Shown here: positions 27,708 through 35,748 of the stretch, piece after piece
Layout of the letters: each line of letters opens with the position of its first letter
Numbering within the stretch: the stretch's first letter is position 1
Source of the DNA: Selaginella moellendorffii
Taxonomy: Eukaryota > Streptophyta > Lycopodiopsida > Selaginellales > Selaginellaceae
Direction: 5' to 3'
Length of the DNA stretch: 35,748 nt
Assembly: GCF_000143415.4 (NCBI RefSeq)
Contig: NW_003314263.1
Coordinates: forward strand, 2,239,691 to 2,275,438
The notes under the pieces: generated by a model
Told to the model about the DNA's origin: nothing
What the model saw: only the letters and a program-made list of their open reading frames with translations
Database searches by the model: none
Position numbers and translations under genes: made by a program

Positions 27708-30700
27708 TTACCCGGCAAGAAGATTGTTTGCCATAAGCACGTAGGATGCGCAGTTTTTCTCGTCTATCTTGAGCAGCGACTGGAACGCCTTCTTCCCGAC
27801 TTCTACGTTCCTCCACTTGACGCATGCAGCCAGTAGCGTTGTCCAAGTAATCACCTCTGCTTTGAATGGCATTGCTTCCACCATAAGGAGAGCATCTTCC
27901 AGTTGGTTGGCTCGTCCAAACATGTCGATCATTGCATGGTAGTGCTCTACATCTGGACTGATTCTGTGCGTCTCTTGCATTTCCCGGAAGTAAGACTTTC
28001 CCTTCTCAAACAATCCTGCGTGACTACAACTGGTCAGAACCGAAAGCAGTGTGATACCTCCCGGTTTCATGTCCTGATCCTGTAGCATTTGCTGAAACAA
28101 GTCGATCACACAACTGGTGTCTCCCTGACGACTGTATCCTGCTATCAAAGCACTCCATGTTAGATCGCTCTTGTGGCTCGAATCAAACACGATATGAGCA
28201 TCGATCATGCTTCCACACTTACCATAGAAATCCACCAGACTGTTGACAAGAACAGCGTCACCTTCCAGCCCAAACTGGAGCAATTCAGCATGCACAGCCC
28301 GCCCAAACTCCAAGGCTGCAACACAACTGCAAGCTTTTAGTACCGCAGAGAAAGTCCAAGCATTGATACAACCATACCTCGTTCGAGCTCTAGTCTCCTG
28401 GAAAAGCTGGATTGCCACCTCCCCCTGCCCGTTCTCAGCACACGCATGTATCATCATCGTTGTCAGCACTTCATCACGACATGGCATGCGCTCGAAAACC
28501 ATCCGAGCGTCCGCCAAGCTTCCACACTTGGCGTACATGTCCACCAAGCTACTTTCCACGTAAAGATCCCGAGCAAAGTTGGACTTCGCTGCCTGAGAAT
28601 GAATAGCCATCCCTGTCTCCAGTGTTCTCACTTTCACCGCTAGTGCTCGATCGTTTAACTCGTTCGTCGCAAGGTTGCTGCAAGCCTTGAGTGCAGCAGC
28701 GTAAGTTCGCGAGTCCGGTGTGCAGCATTTCTCGGAAAAAATCCACTCGAGCACCTCCAGAGCCAGTCCTTCTTCGCCGTTTTCAGCGTAGCCGATCATC
28801 AGCGTCGTCCAGGATACCACACAGCGGCGAGAAATTCTGTCGAAAGCCATGACAGCGTCCACCAAGCTTCCACAGTTTGCGTACATTGCACACAAGCTGT
28901 TCCCCACGAAATTGTCGCTGTCGAAGTCTCTCTTTGCAGCTTGAGAATGAACAGCGAAACCAATTTCCAAGGACGTCTTCTTGGTCAGCTTCCCGTTGAT
29001 TTCTGTGCTCTCTTCGTCTATTGCGAGAGTGATGCAAGCCTTTAAAACAGCTACGTAAGTTCGAGCGTCGGCTTTGCATTTCATAGCTTGCATCTGTGAG
29101 AACAAGTTGAGAGCTGCTTCAACGTCGCCATTTTGAGCGTAACCCAGTATCATGCTGTTCCATGACACTGCATCCGGATTTTGCAGCCTGTAAAACACTC
29201 TTTCAGCATCTAGAGAACACCCAGCCTTGAAATAAAAACCAATCACACTGTTACTAACGAAGGTTGTCGAGTCGGCGTTGCAAACTTGAGCTCGAGAGTG
29301 GACAGCCATGCCTTTCTCCAGTGATGCCACTTTCACGAAACTCCCTCCAACTTCTCGGCCTTGTTCACTCGACGACAGACTCGTGCAAGCCTTGACAGCA
29401 GCAACAAAAGTTCGATCATCTGCTGCACAGCCATCAAAACCGTGAATCATTTGCACAAACAAATGAAGAGCAATATCACCTTCGTCGTTCTCCGCGTAAC
29501 CCGATATCAATCCATTCCAGAGCACCACAGTATGTTGAGAAACTCCATCAAAAACCCGGCGAGCGTCGACCATGCTTCCACACCTGGAATACATCTCAAT
29601 CAAACAGCTTGCCAGATAGACGTTCTTACTTTCGCTCTTTCCGGCTCGAGAATGTATCGCCATGCCGATCTCGAGCGCCAGTTTCATGTCAACTTCTCCG
29701 GCCTCAGCTTTCTCCGCAAGATCAGTGCATGCCTTCGCTGCAGCAATAAAAACCCGATGATCTGAGACGCAGCCACCCGACTGTTGCATCGTCTCAAACA
29801 GCTGCAAAGCCACCTTGCTCTCTCCATTTTCAGCATAGCCGAGAATCAGAGCTGTCCAGGAAACTGTGTCACGATCCGGTAGCCTGTCGAAAACCCGCTT
29901 TGCATCGACAAGTCCACCACAGTTCGCATACGTATCTATCAAAGTGTTGGCCAAAGTAGCGTCGAGCTTGAAGCCATCCTTCCCAGCTTGCGAGTGAACA
30001 GCCATGCCTTTCTCTAGAGCATCAAGCTTTACCGCGAAACCATCGAGTTTGGTAGCGTCTTCTTTCGCTGCTAAGTAAGAACAAGCCTTGAGTGCCGCAG
30101 CATAAGTTCCTCGATCCGGGGCACCCACAGCCAGCAGCAAATCCAAAGTCACTTGCGGCTCTCCATTCTCTGCGTACCCGAGCAGGAGAGAATTCCACAT
30201 AGCAGCATCAGCCCTGGCAATCGTCCTCTTGAAAACTCTCCAAGCATCCACCATCGCTCCACACTTGCGATACAAAGTCACCAAGCTGGAAGCCACGAAG
30301 ACGTTGTTTACGTCCCAGTTCTTCCTTGCGAGCTGAGAATGGAGAGCCATCCCTCTCTCCAGCGATCGTAACTTCACCATTCTTCCCGGAAGATCGTCGA
30401 TGGCTTCTTCTTTCGTGGCTAGATGGGCGCAAGCTTTGATCGCGACGACGTAAACCCGGGCATCTGGATCACACACTCCTTGAGCTAGCATTCTTTCGAA
30501 CAGCTCCAGAGCCATTCGTGCGTCGCCATTCTGGACGTAGCCAAGTATGATAGCCGTCCAGGAAACCACGTCGTGGGAATCCATGTCATCAAACACTGCT
30601 CTAGCCTCGATCACGCTGCCGCATCGCGAGTACATTGCGATCAAGCTGCTGGCGACGCGAGATTCCAAGCGATCGCAGCTCGCCGCCACAGCGGCATGGA

Positions 30701-30803
30701 TTTGCTTCCCCCGATTCAAATCTTTGGACCTGGTAGAAGCCCTGATCGCTGCAAGAACAACCTTCTGGATCTCCAGCTCGGGGCGTCGAGGAAGAGATTC
30801 CAT
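27708..30803 (-). CDS. PLS-class PPR protein with inserted L motifs (1031 aa)
   Basis: This is an intronless PLS-class pentatricopeptide repeat protein, a class that usually specifies organelle C-to-U editing sites. The ATG at 30801-30803 (MESLPRRPELEI) is the first Met codon in the open frame. P, L and S motifs alternate about eight times. Each S motif looks like VVSWTAIILGYVQNGDARMA and each L motif like TYAAALKACSxLA..SLExGMAVHSQ. Six consecutive L motifs carry an extra 10-18 residue insertion between helices A and B, absent from the first and last ones. The C-terminus has P2-like, L2-like and S2-like motifs, then WTTLLAACVKWRNVEVGKKAFQ.. of E1, and stops at ASYVLMANNLLAG without E2, E+ or DYW. 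An intron with GTAAGC..TTGCAG ends at about 27711-27660 could replace the last residue and add about 60 codons, but that tail matches nothing I know. It diverges from the PRA1 gene. Confidence 0.9.
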   Translation of the reverse strand: MESLPRRPELEIQKVVLAAIRASTRSKDLNRGKQIHAAVAASCDRLESRVASSLIAMYSRCGSVIEARAVFDDMDSHDVVSWTAIILGYVQNGDARMALELFERMLAQGVCDPDARVYVVAIKACAHLATKEEAIDDLPGRMVKLRSLERGMALHSQLARKNWDVNNVFVASSLVTLYRKCGAMVDAWRVFKRTIARADAAMWNSLLLGYAENGEPQVTLDLLLAVGAPDRGTYAAALKACSYLAAKEDATKLDGFAVKLDALEKGMAVHSQAGKDGFKLDATLANTLIDTYANCGGLVDAKRVFDRLPDRDTVSWTALILGYAENGESKVALQLFETMQQSGGCVSDHRVFIAAAKACTDLAEKAEAGEVDMKLALEIGMAIHSRAGKSESKNVYLASCLIEMYSRCGSMVDARRVFDGVSQHTVVLWNGLISGYAENDEGDIALHLFVQMIHGFDGCAADDRTFVAAVKACTSLSSSEQGREVGGSFVKVASLEKGMAVHSRAQVCNADSTTFVSNSVIGFYFKAGCSLDAERVFYRLQNPDAVSWNSMILGYAQNGDVEAALNLFSQMQAMKCKADARTYVAVLKACITLAIDEESTEINGKLTKKTSLEIGFAVHSQAAKRDFDSDNFVGNSLCAMYANCGSLVDAVMAFDRISRRCVVSWTTLMIGYAENGEEGLALEVLEWIFSEKCCTPDSRTYAAALKACSNLATNELNDRALAVKVRTLETGMAIHSQAAKSNFARDLYVESSLVDMYAKCGSLADARMVFERMPCRDEVLTTMMIHACAENGQGEVAIQLFQETRARTRYGCINAWTFSAVLKACSCVAALEFGRAVHAELLQFGLEGDAVLVNSLVDFYGKCGSMIDAHIVFDSSHKSDLTWSALIAGYSRQGDTSCVIDLFQQMLQDQDMKPGGITLLSVLTSCSHAGLFEKGKSYFREMQETHRISPDVEHYHAMIDMFGRANQLEDALLMVEAMPFKAEVITWTTLLAACVKWRNVEVGKKAFQSLLKIDEKNCASYVLMANNLLAG

Positions 30804-30971
30804 TCCCACTCGATCATCCTCTACACCGCGGAAATTTCCCCGCAAAACTTACCCTTTTCTTCCTCGCCCTAAAACAAGGAACTCTCGAATTAGGGTTTAT
30901 GTGTGGATTCCCAGTGGAGCGACAGCGATCTGCGAGACGCGCGATCTCTTGGAGGTACTGGCCCTTACGCG
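30804..30971. promoter_or_regulatory. 168 bp bidirectional promoter with telo-box
   Basis: This is the interval between the PLS PPR start and the PRA1 start. TAGGGTTT at 30891-30898 is a telo-box in reverse orientation. An out-of-frame ATG at 30899 opens a short frame overlapping the PRA1 start, so PRA1 transcripts probably begin downstream of it. Confidence 0.5.
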
Positions 30972-32087
30972 ATGGATTGGGGCAATGTGAAACTGGCGGA
31001 GCTCGTCAATGCGCTCAAGGAGGTGGAGTGGACGACGCCGCCGAGGCCGCTAGCTGAATTCTTCGCCAAATTCGCGATTCCAAAGACCAGGGCCAAATGG
31101 GAGAGCCGCGTCAAGTGTAACCTCTACTAGTAAGTTCTTGCGCTTCCATTTCATCGAAGATCACTCAAAAATCTCTTTGTTTTCTTGCAGCTATAGAACG
31201 AACTACTTCCTCTCCATAGCTTTCATCCTCTGTAAGTTCTTGAGCTCTATCTTTCGTGAGTTCTCTCATCCTTTTTTTTTTCTTCGTCGTCACAGGCATA
31301 GGCTTCATCCGTAATCCTCTAGCGTTCATAGCGGTTCTCATCTCGAGCATTGGCACTGCGTGTCTCAATGACAGGTTTTTTCTCGTTCGATCGATCTTTC
31401 TCTTCTTTCTCACGAATTTTTTTGTTTTTTTCTTGTCAGCTTTGCCTTGTCCGTGAACGAGAGGCTAACGCGAGCGATCCGAAGATTATCTCCTCCTCTT
31501 GCTTCAAAGATGAGACCACCGACGTCGTGAGTTTTCTCGAGTTTCTTGCCACGAATCTCTTGATCTTTCTCTCGTCCAACTTGTGTGCAGTGTGGGAGTA
31601 CGGGGCCGTCCTTTGAAAGGAAACGTGTACATTTGTGGCACAGATCGCAGGATCGTCGTTTTAAGCATTCTATCACGTACGTATTCTCTTTTCTCTTCAT
31701 ATCTAAGTTCTATTTTGCTTTTTCTGGTGTGCCCGGTTCTCTTTTCGCAAAGTTTGCGTGGTTTCTTTGGACCGAAGTTAGAGTTCGCAAAGTTTCCATA
31801 GTTTTTCTTGGATCGAAGTTAAGTTTCCATGTTTGACGCTAAGCTTTCTACAGTGAGCGCGTTGTTTTGGTACATATCCTCGGCCTTCAAGACCGTCCTT
31901 TACGCACTCGCTCTGGGATTCATTCGTAAGTTCTCGCCATTCTCATCTTACTTTGTACCCAATCTACGTTCTTGTCACAGTCACGCTTCTACACATGTCC
32001 TTGCGGACTCCAAATCTCAAGGCTCGCTTGAATGCGTACCGCGAAGAGTTTCGCGCTGGGTGGCGTGGTTTAAACAGCGATCCTTAA
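30972..32087 (+). CDS. PRA1 family protein, A-type, seven exons, 209 aa
   Basis: This is a prenylated-Rab-acceptor protein, a small multi-pass membrane protein of the ER/Golgi and endosomal system that binds prenylated Rab GTPases and assists vesicle trafficking. The exons are 30972-31129, 31191-31231, 31296-31374, 31440-31526, 31591-31676, 31854-31925 and 31981-32087. All introns have GT..AG ends (55-65 bp, one of 177 bp), and joining them keeps one frame of 209 codons plus stop. The product begins MDWGNVKLAELVNALKEVEW and contains PRPLAEFF, KCNLYYYRTNYF, GFIRNPLAF, RGRPLKGNVYICG and LRTPNLKARLN. These match the plant PRA1.A subgroup in order and length. Hydrophobic segments form two paired membrane regions. 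The start at 30972 is chosen by similarity. The gene converges with the MYB gene, 195 bp between stops. Confidence 0.9.
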
Positions 32088-32282
32088 ACGAGCTTTCCAC
32101 TCGCCTCGAAGAAGGAAAGATTTCTTCCGTATATATATTTTCACGGCCTTTTCTTTTTCTCTCTTTTTCCCGATCGAGCGTCTGCTACCGAAAGGTAAAG
32201 AAAGAGCCAGGTGAGAGCGCTATGAACACACTGTAGACAATAGCTTACAAACCGTAGTTAGCTTTCTTCCGCTTAGATGTTA

Positions 32283-33778
32283 TCATCTTCGCTCTCCCCG
32301 CTGTGCGTTGTCCACCGCGGAGGGCCGTTTGTAAGGGACAAATCCTCCCCGCGGAGAGCCGTGCGAAGATAGAGTTGACAAATTCGAACACGCTTGTGTA
32401 CAGCTTCCGGCTTCGTCGTCGCCATGAAGCAAAGAAGTCGTGGTACTCGAGCTGCTGCTCTTTTCCTGCATGGACGACTGTCGATTCGATCAGCAAACAC
32501 GAAATAAAGAAAGGAGAAACTTTTGGAGACACACACCTCGTTAATGGAGTTTAGTCTCCTGCGTTTGCTCTGTTCGAGGACCGCGACCTCGTCGTCAGTG
32601 TCATTCTTCCTGTCATTTTGTGAAGCGTCCCAGTTGCTGCTCTTGTCCACAGCGCTGGGACTGTTAGAATCCGTCATGGAGTGCCACCGGAGGATTTCGT
32701 GCTGTGGTTTTAGCACCTGTGGAGTCAGGAGTTGCCAGGGATTAACTTGACCAACGTGAGGATGAATACCCGCTAGAAACGCCGCGTAGTGCAAGACGAT
32801 AAGGTTGTTCACCGTGTTTTGATGGTCCTTTAGCTGTACAGGCGCGTGCTGCTGCTGCTGCTGCTGCGGTTCGGCGTTTTCTAACTCTTGATTACGCGAC
32901 GAGACCTCCGAGTGGTTCCTAGCACTCGCCGGCAGCCTTGTCTCCTCTGATGATCCACACTTTGTCCTCTGCAGGAGATCGCTTGCTCCAGATTCTACTC
33001 CACTCTCCTCCTCTGGACCCGATGAAACTTCTTTTAGCTGCTGCGCCTCATCTTCATCCGTGCTTGGGGATGGCTCACCCACAAGCACAGTTTGTCCAAA
33101 CAGCTTGAGACCTTTCCTGGCTCCACTCTTCCCAGTGCATTCGATCGACTGCGCAAACATCCATCCAAAGTCAGTAAGAGAAATGCGGGATTATAGCTAA
33201 AGTCGGGTTTTAAGCACCTGTGCGGTTGTGGTGTGTTCTTCCAAACAGCTAGGAGTGCTTGACAAGTAGCCCGGTGTCGTGTCGTCCGACGAGTTCACGC
33301 CGGCCTTTTTCGGATATGGATGGCTTGGTTTTCGCTTTGGTCGTGGTGGTGGTATTTCTATATGCTGTCCTGCACTGCCTTTGTCTCGTTCCACCTATAC
33401 GCAATGAAAGAGTTAAAGCCACTCTCACTTTCCGCAAAAGGCTGTGAAGCACACCTTAGAGAAGAATTTCTGAGCGTGGCTGCGGATTTGCACAGCCGTC
33501 TTTGTACCGATGTGCTCTGCAATATATCCATAGTTTAGTCAAAGAAATGTGATGAAACTTATGCTCGTACCTTCAATCTTACGCCATCCTCGTCCAAATA
33601 ACTGTAGTGCTTCCACAAATTTAATGTGTTCTTCCTCGGTCCAGCGCTCGCGCTGCTTGGTGATAGTGTAGGGCTTTCTAACCTGTCAAAAACCCAGATT
33701 TTAGCAACGATTTCCTCGAAGATCGCACGGATAGATAAACATTACCTGTTGCAGGCCCACGGCGGGATTCGAACTCAT
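32283..33778 (-). CDS. REVEILLE/CCA1-like single-MYB transcription factor, six exons, 392 aa
   Basis: This is a nuclear transcription factor of the LHY/CCA1/REVEILLE family, which binds evening-element-type sites (AAAATATCT) and acts in circadian and light-regulated expression. The exons are 33778-33746, 33682-33571, 33516-33455, 33394-33218, 33148-32537 and 32465-32283. All introns are 54-71 bp with GT..AG ends and preserve the frame. The MYB domain spans about residues 12-69 ([19 protein letters not shown].. to SHAQKFFSK), followed by the family-specific [19 protein letters not shown]. Further on are KLFGQTVLV, a six-Gln run encoded at 32848-32868, and the C-terminal RGGFVPYKR. The last motif is shared with RVE1/RVE7-type rather than RVE8-type proteins. 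Its own upstream DNA carries several AATATC sites, suggesting self- or cross-regulation. Confidence 0.92.
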
Positions 33779-34600
33779 CGCAAGAAAGCGGGGAAGAAGA
33801 GAATGCGAAATTTGTGGGATTCCTGGAAAGAAGACTCTAGAGCCAGCCGATCAGCTGCTACGTCTTCCAATTCAGCTCGTGCAGGAGCTCCATGGGAAGA
33901 GATCGCCGATTGCGATGGAAATCGCCGCAAGAAGACGCAAAACGCCTCCGCACGCCAAGATTACGCGCTCCGCAGCAAGAATTCCCACCTCGCGACGCTC
34001 GATCGACCGCTCCTAGGCGATTGGCAGCGGCATTCTCCGCTAGCGCTCTCAAAACCCTACTACTACACCAGCAGTGCGAACAAATCCCTTTATCTCGTGC
34101 TTCATATTTCGGTAGCTATCCCACCGTCCGTTACTTTTAAGGACGGTCAAGATTGGGGATTAGTTTTAATCCATAAAGTGCAAAAAGGCCGTCCTCGGGC
34201 CGCAAAAGTATAACTTTGCTACCGTCTTTTCCGACCCTGCCGCCCGAGCCTCTCTGCGCGCTCGTACGTACCTACCCCCTCGTCCGATTCTCCCCAGCCG
34301 GGAAAACTTAACCAACGGGTCCGATATTTTCTCCTTTATAAAAAAGATATTTCAACGGCATATTCTCTTCCCGTTCGCGCGACCCCAATAATAGAAAAAC
34401 CGTACAGTATCGCGTCCGACGTGTAGGCATCTGGAGCCGTCGATTTCCGCCAGGGCGTGCGCTTTTTGCTTTTTTCCACGGAGGGCTGGACACGCGTCCA
34501 GCTCTGGCCGGGAGACACGTGTAGGACGAAAGGCACACTAGAAGCCCTTTTTTACTCCCGTAGAGATATTTGTGAAATGTGGCTGGATGGAAAGGAGGGG
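33779..34600 (-). promoter_or_regulatory. Upstream region of the MYB gene with evening-element-like sites, telo-box and G-box
   Basis: Reading toward the MYB gene (minus strand), three sites match eight bases of the evening element AAAATATCT: AAATATCT at 34564-34571 and 34345-34352, and AAAATATC at 34323-34330. A G-box CACGTG lies at 34516-34521 and a telo-box AAACCCTA (plus strand) at 34052-34059. Such motifs are bound by CCA1/RVE-type MYB and bZIP/bHLH factors in other plants. The transcript start is not determined. A 195-codon plus-strand frame across 33626-34213 has no domain and is taken as chance. Confidence 0.5.
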
Positions 34601-35748
34601 ATATATTTCTCGATAATGTTCTCGCTATGGAGGGGCCAGCTCGTTCTTTTGGGGCCACCTTCTTTCGTCTTCGTAGAATTTCTCCACCTGGAATGAATAA
34701 AAAAATTGGACTTAAAGTGATGCTTCTAACAAACCAAGAAAGCCCAGAGGCACAACTTTGCTTGCCCAAGCCCAGATGCCAATTCAAACAACTAGGCCAA
34801 GTTGGAGAGATTCACACAAGCTTTGCCACCGTCCCCAACTTTGGAGGTAAAATACGGAAAGCGGTCAAAGAAGTGGGCTAAGCCTCGACAAAATTCAAAT
34901 GCTACACGCTCTTTGGCCCAAAAAAAAAAAAAAACCAACCCCACCTCCACCACCCTAATCTAGAAAAGCGCAGAAGAAAAGTGCGTGCATGGGTGTTGCA
35001 AGCCCACACACAACTCACATTCTTTCAATTCGGTGGCGGACCGACCGCGCCCTGCCCCCGGGCCTGAACACATACACACACTCCCAGAGAGAAGATAGCA
35101 GCGGCACGTTGGGTGGGGAACAAAGGTGGCAGACTTGTCTATCGACGTTGCCAACATACGGACAAAATGCGCCCCGCCACCCACAATGCCCTAATGCGGC
35201 ATTTGCACCGCCAAAATGCCCTAATGTGGCATTTGCATCAATCGGACGGCATTGATTGACTGAAAGCGAAGAAAAAAGGAGGGGCTGGGGCATTTCATTG
35301 TGGCGACTTTTTCCTGTGGCTGGATCCTTAGATCTCCCCAGCTCACGGAAGAAAAGACCTTTTCGCTGGGCCTTGTAAAGTTCTCCGCCACAAACAGCGC
35401 CAGTCCGCCAGCCTCAGTCCGGCCAACTCGAGTTAAATTAAAAGCAAGCCCGGCAGGGACACGTGCGCTGAGCTGGAGCCACTCGCTCTAGGGCAATCGT
35501 GGCAGGCCTGCGGTCGGATAAAGCCCACCCACGGCGCTGACGAGGCGTCAGTGCCGCCACGTGTTGTGGTCCCTGCCCAGGAGAGTGGCTAGTGGACGGC
35601 CGCGCGCCACGTCGAGATGCCCCGGCGAATCTACTTTTTTCTACCTTGTTTTCTGACTAAACCAGGCCAATTTAAATGATGCGAGAAAAAAATGTGTCTT
35701 TGGAGAGACTTGGGCAACAGTGAGATTTGGATCTGTGGCTTTCGGGAA
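34601..35748. promoter_or_regulatory. Distal upstream or intergenic region with G-boxes, no gene seen
   Basis: No convincing ORF is present. Two further CACGTG G-boxes occur at 35460-35465 and 35558-35563. A poly-A run is at 34920-34934, and a pair of small hairpin repeats is at 35185-35234. The region could hold regulatory sequence for the MYB gene or for a gene beyond the right edge. Confidence 0.35.
35185..35234. repeat. Two tandem near-identical hairpin units
   Basis: The units aatgccctaatgcggcatt (35185-35203) and aaatgccctaatgtggcatt plus t (35214-35234) each form a 6-7 bp stem (AATGCC/GGCATT) around a 7 nt loop and are spaced about 30 bp apart. Confidence 0.6.

Noticed and set aside
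33755-33778. tRNA-like T-loop (GTTCGAATCC on the minus strand)
   Set aside because: The bases are the first codons of the MYB gene (SSNP). No matching T stem, anticodon arm or acceptor stem can be formed around it.
33626-34213. 195-codon plus-strand frame across the MYB gene start
   Set aside because: It is antisense to two spliced MYB exons and shows no domain; the opposite-strand gene explains the conserved sequence.
34989-35293. Two opposite-strand frames of about 90 codons near the right end
   Set aside because: Both cover the short hairpin repeats and have low-complexity Ala/Pro/Cys composition without a domain.

Overview
This is plant nuclear DNA, most likely from a lycophyte such as Selaginella (S. 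moellendorffii type). The evidence is indirect. Four large intronless pentatricopeptide repeat (PPR) genes lie within about 18 kb. One of them carries the long run of 31-residue 'S' motifs typical of that lineage. Introns in the multi-exon genes are very short, mostly 54-81 bp with clean GT..AG ends. Gene spacing is only tens to a few hundred bases. The species is inferred from these traits, not from a database match.

The left half (1-13 kb) is AT-rich and gene-poor. It holds two small decayed coding fragments, a cluster of palindromes, a GC-rich 0.6 kb block embedded in a (TA)n microsatellite, and a heavily mutated Ty3/gypsy chromovirus on the minus strand (about 4.1-9.4 kb). That element still shows gag, protease, reverse transcriptase, RNase H, integrase and chromodomain in order, plus one LTR with an adjacent primer-binding site.

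The middle (13-21.3 kb) is a rearranged zone. An 869-residue S-motif PPR gene runs directly into a decayed fragment of an NPF (nitrate/peptide transporter family) gene, which supplies its stop codon. About 3-5 kb away is a second copy of the same flanks in which nearly all of the PPR gene is missing and a longer NPF fragment takes its place. A third, shorter NPF fragment lies at 21.2 kb. Between them sits a very AT-rich bulb-type (GNA-like) lectin gene interrupted by an in-frame TGA.

The right part (21.6-33.8 kb) is compact and GC-richer. In order it holds an intact five-exon NPF gene (four coding exons and a probable 5'UTR exon), a divergent P-class PPR pair sharing an 81 bp telo-box promoter, a PLS-class PPR gene divergent from a seven-exon PRA1.A-type Rab-acceptor gene over 168 bp, and a convergent six-exon REVEILLE/CCA1-like MYB gene. 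The last 2 kb is the upstream region of the MYB gene, with evening-element-like and G-box motifs.

The PPR genes would act in organelle RNA processing, the NPF and PRA1 genes in membrane transport and trafficking, and the MYB gene in circadian or light-regulated transcription. No operon-like joint function is suggested. The most unusual features are the PPR/NPF chimeric locus and its deleted twin, the recurrent insertions in the L motifs of the PLS PPR protein, and the interrupted lectin gene.
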